Shown here piece by piece: positions 1 to 6,655 of a stretch of 31,847 nucleotides of DNA (its first letter is position 1; every line of letters begins with the position of its first letter). Under the pieces are notes generated by a model. That model saw nothing but the letters and a program-made list of their open reading frames with translations. It had not been told where the DNA came from and did not search any database. Source of the stretch: Geobacter sp. Its GTDB lineage: Bacteria; Desulfobacterota; Desulfuromonadia; Geobacterales; Geobacteraceae. The translations under genes were made by a program, and so were the position numbers. The stretch is taken from assembly GCA_003499925.1 (NCBI GenBank), contig DNRQ01000160.1:10475-42321 (forward strand), in the 5' to 3' direction.

Positions 1-118
1 TCGCGCTTAACTTAATGGCAGTGGCCTCACCCTCACCCCCTCCCATCAAGGGCATCAAGGGAGGGGGAGCGAGCAGCAGGTAGGAGCTTACATAAACCGA
101 TTAGCGCTGATCTTCAGT
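1..118. repeat. Partial copies of the GCGCTGATCTTC-ended intergenic repeat
   Basis: The start of the window is non-coding. Positions 8-24 (TTAACTTAATGGCAGTGG-like) match the flank of the element at 12718-12859 (positions 12868-12884). Positions 47-118 are an inverted copy of the flank and end of the 19155-19325 element, sharing the GGGAGGGGGAGCGAGCAGCA block and the end TTAGCGCTGATCTTC (101-115). No intact element with both ends is seen, so this looks like a remnant or nested insertions. Confidence 0.6.
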
Positions 119-137
119 ACGAGGCTCGATACTCGCT

Positions 138-157
138 CCCCCCTTTGCAAAGGGGGG
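138..157. repeat. CCCCCCTTTGCAAAGGGGGG palindrome
   Basis: A perfect 20-bp palindrome. The same core recurs at 24845-24864, and with one mismatch at 4031-4050. It appears to be the hairpin core of the same repeat family and sits between a repeat end (101-118) and the ABC permease gene. Confidence 0.75.
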
Positions 158-195
158 TAAAGGCACAGTGCAGTTGACGTGGCCCGAAAGGGGGC

Positions 196-226
196 GTCGG
201 GTTCCGCTGCGCTAACCCGACCTACG
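196..226. repeat. GTCGGGTT/AACCCGAC hairpin repeat
   Basis: GTCGGGTT (196-203) and AACCCGAC (214-221) form an 8-bp stem around a 10-nt loop, followed by CTACG. The second copy is at 4122-4158, also followed by CTACG. From memory, similar GTCGGGTTA...TAACCCGACCTACG hairpins are scattered through many bacterial genomes. I did not verify this by search. Confidence 0.65.
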
Positions 227-239
227 TGTTGAAAAAACA

Positions 240-260
240 CCCTCCCCTTCAAGGGGGAGA
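240..260. repeat. Hairpin core CCCTCCCCTTCAAGGGGGAG next to the permease start
   Basis: This is the CCCTCCCCTTCAAGGGG core also seen at about 12740, 14675 and 19194. It lies immediately 5' of the likely permease start at 289, inside the longest possible reading frame of that gene. It therefore bears on the start choice. Confidence 0.6.
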
Positions 261-288
261 AACTTTATTGCAGGCGGCCCTGAAACCG

Positions 289-1632
289 ATGCTTACCATC
301 CTGGCAACAATCATAAAAGAACTGCTGGAGCTGCGCCGTGACCGCGCCGGTCTCATGGTGCTCCTCGTCATGCCGATGGCGCTCGTGCTGATCGTCTCTC
401 TGGTTCAGGACAACGTCATGCAGGCAACGGGTGAGGCGCCGATCCGGGTTCTCTTCGTGGACGCCGACAGGAGCCTTCTCTCGGAGGGGATCAGCAAACA
501 GCTAAAAGGCGGAGGCGGCCTGGATCTCGTCTCTGAGATCAAGGGGGAACCGGTCACCGCGGAGAGCGCGAAAAGGGCCGTCGTGAAGGGTGATTTCCAG
601 TTCGCCCTGATCATTCCAGCAGGCACGGGAGCAGCCTTCAAGGAGATGATCAGCGAGAGGGCGGCGGCAGCCATCGTGGTAAAGGGAAAGGTCACGCCGG
701 AGAGTGCGCCGCCTGAGAGAGCCCCGCAAAGCGAAATCACCGTCTTTTTTGACCCGGCGGTGCAGGGCGCCTTCCGCACGGCGGTGGTGAACGCGCTGCA
801 CAGGGTGATCCTCGGCATCGAGTTCAAGGAACAGGCCGCCATTCTCGCGGAGAACTTCCCGAAGGAGATGAAGAAGGCGATGTCCGGCAGCATGATGAAC
901 CCGTTCATGGCCGCACCCCTGGCACCCGAGGTGAGCTTCAAGATGGATACGGCACCGGTGCTGAAACTTGCCGAGGAGGTCGCATTCAACAGCCGTTTGC
1001 TGAAGAGGCCGACGGCCGCGCAGCAGAACGTGCCGGCCTGGGCGCTCTTCGGCATGTTCTTCATCGTGGTGCCGCTTTCCGGGTCGCTGATCCGGGAGAG
1101 GCAGACCGGGACGCTGCGAAGGCTCATGACCATGCCGGTCTCCCCGCTCGGCCTCCTGATCGGAAAGCTTTGCGCCTACGTGCTGGTCTGCCTGGCCCAG
1201 TTTGCCCTGATGCTCGCGGCCGGCTGCTACCTGCTGCCGCTTTTGGGGACCTCGGGCCTGGTGCTCGACCACCAGCTCTTCTCCATCGCGCCGATCGCCC
1301 TCACCGCCGCGCTGGCGGCGACCGGCTACGGCATCATGATCGGGACCCTTGCCAAAAGCTACGAACAGGCTTCGATGTTCGGCGCGGTCTCCGTGGTCAT
1401 CGCGGCGGCTCTCGGGGGGATCATGATCCCGGTCTACGTGATGCCCCGCTACATGCAGGATATCAGCATGCTCTCCCCGCTTGCCTGGGGGCTGAACGCC
1501 TTTCAGGACGTATTCGTACGTGGGGGCAACCTGGGCACCGTCGGCCGGGAAATGTCTTTGCTTTTGCTCTTTTTTATTGTAACTATAACGGTCTCGTGGC
1601 TTGCGCTTAGCCGCAAGCGCACAGGGGAATAA
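289..1632 (+). CDS. ABC-2 type transporter permease
   Basis: This is an inner-membrane permease subunit of an ABC exporter (ABC2_membrane_3/YhhJ-like architecture), 447 aa from the ATG at 289. One TM helix lies at about residues 21-40. A large extracytoplasmic domain follows (about 41-247), then a second TM (249-268) that runs into the diagnostic cytoplasmic stretch RERQTGTLRRLMTMPVSP. About four more TM helices follow, the last near the C-terminus. The frame stays open upstream to 226, but those extra residues are encoded by the repeat at 240-260. A TTG at 267 preceded by GGGGGAG is another possible start, so the N-terminus is uncertain by up to 21 residues. No ATP-binding subunit lies in the window; one would be expected upstream. 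The acyl carrier protein gene follows after 44 nt on the same strand, suggesting export of an acyl-derived product. Substrate unknown. Confidence 0.88.
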   Translation: MLTILATIIKELLELRRDRAGLMVLLVMPMALVLIVSLVQDNVMQATGEAPIRVLFVDADRSLLSEGISKQLKGGGGLDLVSEIKGEPVTAESAKRAVVKGDFQFALIIPAGTGAAFKEMISERAAAAIVVKGKVTPESAPPERAPQSEITVFFDPAVQGAFRTAVVNALHRVILGIEFKEQAAILAENFPKEMKKAMSGSMMNPFMAAPLAPEVSFKMDTAPVLKLAEEVAFNSRLLKRPTAAQQNVPAWALFGMFFIVVPLSGSLIRERQTGTLRRLMTMPVSPLGLLIGKLCAYVLVCLAQFALMLAAGCYLLPLLGTSGLVLDHQLFSIAPIALTAALAATGYGIMIGTLAKSYEQASMFGAVSVVIAAALGGIMIPVYVMPRYMQDISMLSPLAWGLNAFQDVFVRGGNLGTVGREMSLLLLFFIVTITVSWLALSRKRTGE

Positions 1633-1676
1633 GCCGATCTGCAGGCGCGGCAGGCAGTTCGTCAGGGGGTAGCTAA

Positions 1677-1940
1677 ATGTTGGATGGTTTGCAGCAGGAA
1701 CTTTCGGAGATGATCGTTGAGACGTGCCGGGTTGCCGGTCCGCTCACGCAGGAGGTAACGCCGGATACTCCGTTGATCGGTCCCGACTCCCCGTACGGCC
1801 TCGATTCGCTCGATGCGGTAGAGGTAGTCGTCGCGGTGCAGAGGAAATATCAGATCAGGATCGAGGCCCAGGAGACCAGCCGCGAGGTGCTGCGCTCACT
1901 GAGGACCCTGGCCGAGTTCATCAGGAGCCAGCAGAAGTAA
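1677..1940 (+). CDS. Stand-alone acyl carrier protein
   Basis: An 87-aa acyl carrier protein that would carry a growing or finished acyl chain on a phosphopantetheine arm. The attachment motif GLDSLDAVEVVVAVQ is clear, with the modified serine at residue 44. The usual ACP helix II/III pattern and length agree. AGGGGGT about 6 nt upstream of the ATG is a good Shine-Dalgarno. The DSPYGLDSLDAVE sequence differs from housekeeping AcpP (DSLDTVE within a more acidic context), and the gene is not beside fabF or fabD here, so a dedicated secondary or lipid pathway is likely. The FabH-like ketosynthase at 4207-5346 is the obvious partner in the window. The ACP call is secure; the pathway is inferred. 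Confidence 0.92.
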   Translation: MLDGLQQELSEMIVETCRVAGPLTQEVTPDTPLIGPDSPYGLDSLDAVEVVVAVQRKYQIRIEAQETSREVLRSLRTLAEFIRSQQK

Positions 1941-2007
1941 CCGGGGAAATAAGGAAGTTCCAGCACCGCCACCTTGAATAAACTCTCCCTCTCCCGGAGG
2001 GCGCCAT

Positions 2008-2124
2008 CTCGTTCCCAAGCTCCAGCTTGGGAACGTGAAATTGTACGGGAAGCTCCGCTTCACTACGCTTCAAAGCTGGAGCTTTGCCAGCAATTACATT
2101 CCCAAGCTGGAGCTTGGGAACGAG
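2008..2124. repeat. Palindromic repeat with 26-bp terminal inverted repeats (AAGCTGGAGCTT family)
   Basis: Positions 2008-2033 and 2099-2124 are perfect 26-bp inverted copies, each itself a near-palindrome (TTCCCAAGCT..AGCTTGGGAA). A third, shorter palindrome CAAAGCTGGAGCTTTG (2071-2086) lies between them. The element fills the gap between the convergent ACP and carbamoyltransferase genes. It could fold into a large cruciform or RNA hairpin and act as a bidirectional terminator. The two short reading frames across it are products of the repeat and are not annotated. Confidence 0.8.
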
Positions 2125-2174
2125 AAAATGGTCAGGGCTCAACGGCATATTCCCTGACAACTATGCCCTGACAA

Positions 2175-3878
2175 CTATTCCCTGTCGACCCGGTAGTTCC
2201 CCATGAACAAGGCATCGAGCCCGGACTTTTCGAAGCAGTCCAGCGCGTCCCGGGGGGAGCAGACTATCGGCTCCTGCATGTTGAAACTGGTGTTGATCAG
2301 GACGGCATAACCCGACAACCGCTCGAATTCCTCCAGCAGCCGATGCACCTCGGCATTCGACTCCCTCGTTACGATCTGAATCCTCGCCGTGCCATCCACA
2401 TGGGTGATCCCGGGCAGCCGCTCGCGATATTCGCTCCTGACATGGGTCGTGACCAGCATGTAGCGGGTCAATTCCGACAGTGGCTCCTGCAACTCGAAGT
2501 ATTTCAGCGCCGCCTCCCTGGTGGTAATCGGGGCAAATGGGCGGAAATATTCCCTCTTCTTGACCTGCTGGTTCAAATGGTCCTTGATGCCGGGAGAGGT
2601 CGGATTGGCCAGTATCGACCTGTTGCCGAGCGCGCGCGGGCCGCTTTCCATCCCCCCCTGGAACCATCCGACGATCTTATCATCCATGAGCGCCTGCGCC
2701 GCCTCGAGACACGGGTTTTCCACCTCCCGGTGTACGCTTCTGCGCTCTTGCAGGGCACGTAGCATCTCATCCGCTGTGAAAGCAGGCCCAAGGTAAGGGG
2801 AGAAGTCGGCCTGCTCCCTTGGCGCCTCCCCGCAGCTGACATGCGCGGCATAGAGGGCGGCGCCTGCCGCCCCGCCGCTGTCGGAGGGAAAGGGGGGGAT
2901 GAAAACCCTCTGGTGGCTGCCGCTTCGCAGAATCTCCCTGTTGATGTCGCAGTTAAGAAATACCCCTCCCGAAAGGCAGAGATGCCGGTGCCCGGAGGCG
3001 GCCCCGGCGTGCCGGACCACGTGCAGGATGGTCTCCTTGATGCTGTTTTGCATGCTGCAGGCGATGTCGAAGTGGCGCTGCTCGAGAGGCTCGTCGCGGT
3101 GCCGCTTGCGGCCGAACTCCTGCCCCACTCCGTCCTCACGGAAGTTCCAGAGCCCCAGGTACTTCCTGTTCAGCAGCGTGTAGCTTCCGTCCGGTCTCAC
3201 TGCGATGATCCGGCGGAAGGCGTCCCTGAAGCTATCCCGGCCGAAAGAGGCAAGGGCCATGGTCTTTCCTTCCTGGTACATGTCAAAGCCCAGGAAATTG
3301 GTGAAGGTGGTATAGAGGATGCCCAGGGAATCCCAGACGGGGGCCTGCCACTTCAGGCGAAATCTGCCGTCTTGCATGTCGAAGACGGAGGTGGAGCAGT
3401 TCTCGCCGTGCCCGTCCACCACGACGACATCGGCAGGCTCGCGGTTGAAGGGGGAAAGATAATAGCTGGAGGCGGCGTGGGCCAGGTGGTGGTCGACCCA
3501 GATGATCCTCCCTCTGAACGCTCCCGGGTAGAATTTGTGGATGCTCTTTTTCAGCAGCAGCGATGCCGCGATGGAACGGAAGTTCTTGGGCGGGCGGGCG
3601 TTGCGCAGGATCTGGAGGTACATGATCGGAGCCACGGCCACCTTGAAGATTTCTGCGGCGGCCGCTTTGTAGGGATTCCAATTGAAGGCGATGACGTCGA
3701 CTTGCGAGAGATTCACCCCCGCTTTTTCCAGTACGAAGTTGATGGAGTTGACCGGGAAGGCGTCGGTATGTTTGACGCGGTTCAGGCGCTCCTCCTCCAC
3801 GTTGGCGACCAGTACGCCGTCCTTTACCAGCGACGCTGCTGAATCATGGACAAAGGCCGATATGCCGAGAACTATCAC
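2175..3878 (-). CDS. Carbamoyltransferase, NodU/CmcH family
   Basis: A 567-aa O-carbamoyltransferase that would move a carbamoyl group from carbamoyl phosphate, through carbamoyl-adenylate, to a hydroxyl on a natural product or sugar. The N-terminal ASKHA-type domain (about 1-345) shows GISAFVHDSAA near the start, the metal-binding HHLAHA (130-135), VVDGHGENCS (154-162) and LSGGVFLNC (302-310). The C-terminal YrdC-like domain includes GWFQGGMESGPRALGNRSIL (404-423) and RPFAP (446-450). The family is usually 550-620 aa, so it appears full length. The start is GTG, with CGGAGCA just upstream. It is separated from the ketosynthase gene by 328 nt of repeats, so it may have its own transcript. The acceptor is unknown; family members modify Nod factors, cephamycin and other antibiotics. 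Confidence 0.92.
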   Translation of the reverse strand: MIVLGISAFVHDSAASLVKDGVLVANVEEERLNRVKHTDAFPVNSINFVLEKAGVNLSQVDVIAFNWNPYKAAAAEIFKVAVAPIMYLQILRNARPPKNFRSIAASLLLKKSIHKFYPGAFRGRIIWVDHHLAHAASSYYLSPFNREPADVVVVDGHGENCSTSVFDMQDGRFRLKWQAPVWDSLGILYTTFTNFLGFDMYQEGKTMALASFGRDSFRDAFRRIIAVRPDGSYTLLNRKYLGLWNFREDGVGQEFGRKRHRDEPLEQRHFDIACSMQNSIKETILHVVRHAGAASGHRHLCLSGGVFLNCDINREILRSGSHQRVFIPPFPSDSGGAAGAALYAAHVSCGEAPREQADFSPYLGPAFTADEMLRALQERRSVHREVENPCLEAAQALMDDKIVGWFQGGMESGPRALGNRSILANPTSPGIKDHLNQQVKKREYFRPFAPITTREAALKYFELQEPLSELTRYMLVTTHVRSEYRERLPGITHVDGTARIQIVTRESNAEVHRLLEEFERLSGYAVLINTSFNMQEPIVCSPRDALDCFEKSGLDALFMGNYRVDRE

Positions 3879-3997
3879 GTCTGCTCCGGAAGCTGATCAG
3901 GAGAAAAGATTAGAGAATACTTCTGAAGTCCCGGTCTGGCAAGTTACAATCTAATGGAGGCGCCTGTCCAGAATTCTAATGCGGAAATGCCCGAGCC

Positions 3998-4096
3998 GAT
4001 CTTAAGTGAACTGCGTCGGCCACCAATCTCCCCCCTCTGCAAAGGGGGGCGGGGGGATTTGGCCCGGGTTGCCCTAGCGCGCATGTTGCAACAGAG
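3998..4096. repeat. Copy of the CCCCCC-TTTGCAAA-GGGGGG repeat family
   Basis: This copy aligns with the left half of the element at 24797-24993: GATCTT(A/C)AGTGAACTG, then CCAATCTCCCCCC, the hairpin core (4031-4050, one mismatch), a GGGGGGATTT run and GCATGTTGC(A/G)ACAGAG. No right-hand TGAAGATCAGCGC end is seen, so it looks truncated. With the hairpin at 4122-4153 it fills most of the 328-nt gap between the carbamoyltransferase and ketosynthase genes (3879-4206), in which I see no coding region. Confidence 0.65.
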
Positions 4097-4121
4097 GGCA
4101 GAGGCTCAGGTAGTTGGGGAT

Positions 4122-4158
4122 GTCGGGTTACGCGATGAGGCCGCTAACCCGACCTACG
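4122..4158. repeat. GTCGGGTTA/TAACCCGAC hairpin repeat
   Basis: A 9-bp perfect stem GTCGGGTTA (4122-4130) and TAACCCGAC (4145-4153), followed by CTACG, is the second copy of the hairpin at 196-226. It lies just downstream of the ketosynthase stop codon (minus strand) and could help stop or stabilise that transcript. Confidence 0.7.
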
Positions 4159-4206
4159 AGAGATCCGGGAAACCCGCAGAAACAGCACGGCCCGTTACCC
4201 GGCCCG

Positions 4207-5346
4207 TTAAACGGCGGTCAGATGCATGTACGCCACGGAGAACCTGCCGCTTTCCGGGATCATGCAGAGCATGGTGTCGCCCCGGTTCAGCTGTCCCGAA
4301 TGGAACAGTTCCTCCAGCATGATGTAGATGGAGGCGGAGCCCGTGTTTCCCTTGGTGGCGAGGTTGCTGAACCAGCGCTCCTGCGGGATGGAGAAGCCGA
4401 TCTCGCCCATCCGGTCGTGAAGGCTCTGACGGAAATACTCCGACGAGTAGTGGGGCAGAAACCAGTCGATCTGCTCGGGGGAGAGGAGGTGTTTGGCGAC
4501 CACGCGGGTGAGGGTCCGGTTCACGATGGTGCTGATGATCTCCCGGTTCAAAAGCTTCACATCCTGCTTGACCAGGAAGGACTCGGCGCCGGCCGCCCCG
4601 GCCAGGGAGCGCCAGCCGGTGATGCTGCTGTCCTCGTTCTTGACGGCGCCGCTGTACATGCAGGTTTCCAGCTGGCCGGCAAAGGAGAGGTGCTCGATCC
4701 AGTCGATCCTGAGCGACAGCCGCTCCGGCGCAGGGGCCGCGCTGACGAAGACGGCGCCGGCACCGTCGGAGAGCATCCAGCGCAGGAAATCGGCGTCGAA
4801 GGAGATGCTCGGGCAGGATTCGAGCTGGTCCGCCCGCTCCGGCGAGACGGCGTTGAACAGGTCGGCGCGCATGAAGGTTGAGGCGAGCTCGGAACCGGTC
4901 GCGACCGCGTTAGCGGAGATGCCGGCCGCCACGTTCAGCGCCGCGTACTTGAGCGCGCTGATCCCGGAGAGGCAGATCCCGGACATGCTGGCTACTTCGC
5001 ACGGGCTGCTGGCCAGCTCGCCGTGCACCATCAGGCCGTGACCCGGCATGAGTTGGTCCGGCGAAGAGGTGCCGCAGCAAAGGCACTCGATCTGGTCCGG
5101 GGTGAAACCGTCGTAGGGGCGCAGACGGCGCACCGCCTCGGCAGCGAGCTGGGCGTTGGTATGGGTGAGCCGTCCGGTTTCCGGATCGACCGCGTAATAG
5201 CGCTCCCGGATCTTGTTGTTCCTGAGGATGATGGCCCGGGTGCGCGAAGGGGTCTGGTGCACCATCCCCAGGACCTTCTCGATGTTCTTGTTGTCAACCG
5301 GTGCGTTGGGAAGAAATGCTGCGATATCGGTGATATATGCTTTCAT
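4207..5346 (-). CDS. Beta-ketoacyl-ACP synthase III (FabH-like) enzyme
   Basis: A thiolase-fold condensing enzyme expected to join an acyl-CoA or acyl-ACP starter to an ACP-bound extender, 379 aa from the ATG at 5346. The FabH catalytic triad is readable: Cys125 in SMSGICLSGISALKYA, His299 in WFLPHYSSEY and Asn334 in KGNTGSAS. It is longer than housekeeping FabH (about 317 aa), like ketosynthase III enzymes of secondary pathways. An in-frame Met 11 codons upstream (5379) is possible, but the ATG at 5346 has AGGGGTG about 8 nt before it, overlapping the stop of the radical SAM gene, so I prefer it. The two genes are then 13 nt apart and probably translationally linked. The ACP at 1677-1940 is a plausible partner. 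Chain length and starter are unknown. Confidence 0.88.
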   Translation of the reverse strand: MKAYITDIAAFLPNAPVDNKNIEKVLGMVHQTPSRTRAIILRNNKIRERYYAVDPETGRLTHTNAQLAAEAVRRLRPYDGFTPDQIECLCCGTSSPDQLMPGHGLMVHGELASSPCEVASMSGICLSGISALKYAALNVAAGISANAVATGSELASTFMRADLFNAVSPERADQLESCPSISFDADFLRWMLSDGAGAVFVSAAPAPERLSLRIDWIEHLSFAGQLETCMYSGAVKNEDSSITGWRSLAGAAGAESFLVKQDVKLLNREIISTIVNRTLTRVVAKHLLSPEQIDWFLPHYSSEYFRQSLHDRMGEIGFSIPQERWFSNLATKGNTGSASIYIMLEELFHSGQLNRGDTMLCMIPESGRFSVAYMHLTAV

Positions 5347-5359
5347 TACTGGCACACCC

Positions 5360-6655
5360 CTATAACTTCGCACTTGCATGGAAAGATTTCATCAGTCTGG
5401 CGTACTGCCGGTAGAAGCGCTCCTCCCCCAGGCGGGTCGGCATGACCGCGTTGGTGAGCGTGTAATAATCGAGGTCGCGGATCGTGATCCGCTCCTCCAT
5501 CTCGGCGTAGAGCGGAGTCCCCGGCAGCGGAGTCAGCACGGTCAGGATGGGGAGCTCGATGCGCCGCCCGGTCACGTAGCGCTCCAGGGCGTCGAAGCGG
5601 GCCTCGTCGTAATCGGGCGAGACGATGAAGTCGCCGACGATGGTTATGCCGAGGTCGTGCAGGATGCCGATCGCCTCGTCATTGACCGCGACGCTGCTCT
5701 CCTTGTTGAGCCAGAACAGGTCGCCGTCGGCGATCTCCTCGAAGCCGATCACCACGGAGCGAAGCCCCGCCTCCTTCCATTGCCGCATCAGGGAGGGATA
5801 GCGCACCACGGTATCGGAACGGACATCGGCTATGAAATGCTTCTTGATCCCGGCGGCGACGATCGACTCGGCCAGAAGCCTGGCGTGTCCGATATTGCCG
5901 AAGGTGTTGGCATCGACCAGGCGGATCACCGGGACCTCGCCCAGGAGCCGGATATCCCTGAGCACCGACCCGATCGACTGGGTCAGGTAGCGCCCGCCGG
6001 TCTGGGAGCCGATGCAGCAAAAGGAGCAGCTGTACGGGCAACCGAAGGCGGAGACCACCAGGCCGAGCTGGGAGCCGACCGAGGAGAGGGTGTAGTTGTC
6101 GCGGTAGCCGGCGACCAGGTCGTAGCGCGGTGCAGCCTGCTCGGCAAGATCGGCCGCCCCGAAGAGCCTGGGCGCAAAGGCAAGCCTCTCGCCGGGCCTG
6201 GTTGCCGCTATCCCCGCAATGGCGCCGGTCGGCTCCCCGGCCTCGATGGCGGCGGCCAGTTCGGCAAGGCTCCCCTTGCCGAGCCCGACCACGACGTAAT
6301 CAACGCCGGGCTTGTTGAAGAACTCGGGATCGCAGCTGGCGTGGATCCCTCCCGCCACGACCCTGGCGCCGCAGCTCTCTTTCACCTCTGCCGCCAGTCT
6401 CAGCACCGTATTGGCCTCGCAGGTGACCGCGGTGAAGACGGCAAGCTCCGGCCTGAACTCGCCCAGTGCCTGCTGCAGGGTGTCGGGCTCCGCCTTCAGG
6501 TCGAGTATGCGCAGCTCGTGCCCGGTCAGGTTGCCGGCCAGCACCTCGAGAGCCAGCGGCTCGCCCCGGAAGATCTGGCGTATCGAGTCGATGCCGTAGC
6601 GCTCCTCGGGGATGCTTTTGCCGCAGTTGGGGGGATTGATCAGCAAAATCCTCAT
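5360..6655 (-). CDS. Cobalamin-binding-type radical SAM enzyme
   Basis: A 431-aa class B-like radical SAM protein with an N-terminal B12-binding-like Rossmann domain (starts MRILLINPPN; about 1-160) and a radical SAM core. The [4Fe-4S] motif is CPYSCSFC (Cys206, Cys210, Cys213). Further core segments are VIRLVDANTFG and VVIGFEEI, and LTPLPGTPLY lies near the C-terminus, as in HpnJ/HpnP/BchE-like proteins. Such enzymes methylate or rearrange unactivated carbons. The open frame extends 81 codons upstream, but that part overlaps the glycosyltransferase gene out of frame. The ATG at 6655 follows AAAGGCGGCA and overlaps the upstream stop by 4 nt (ATGA), so it is the likely start. It sits mid-operon between glycosyltransferase and ketosynthase. 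Its substrate, perhaps the acyl or lipid product, is inferred only. Confidence 0.88.
   Translation of the reverse strand: MRILLINPPNCGKSIPEERYGIDSIRQIFRGEPLALEVLAGNLTGHELRILDLKAEPDTLQQALGEFRPELAVFTAVTCEANTVLRLAAEVKESCGARVVAGGIHASCDPEFFNKPGVDYVVVGLGKGSLAELAAAIEAGEPTGAIAGIAATRPGERLAFAPRLFGAADLAEQAAPRYDLVAGYRDNYTLSSVGSQLGLVVSAFGCPYSCSFCCIGSQTGGRYLTQSIGSVLRDIRLLGEVPVIRLVDANTFGNIGHARLLAESIVAAGIKKHFIADVRSDTVVRYPSLMRQWKEAGLRSVVIGFEEIADGDLFWLNKESSVAVNDEAIGILHDLGITIVGDFIVSPDYDEARFDALERYVTGRRIELPILTVLTPLPGTPLYAEMEERITIRDLDYYTLTNAVMPTRLGEERFYRQYARLMKSFHASAKL

Noticed and set aside
1974..2171. Short open frames over the 2008-2124 repeat on both strands
   Set aside because: The translations are just the repeat (SQAPAWE / VPKLELGN). 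These frames turn up wherever this repeat occurs and have no ribosome-binding site.
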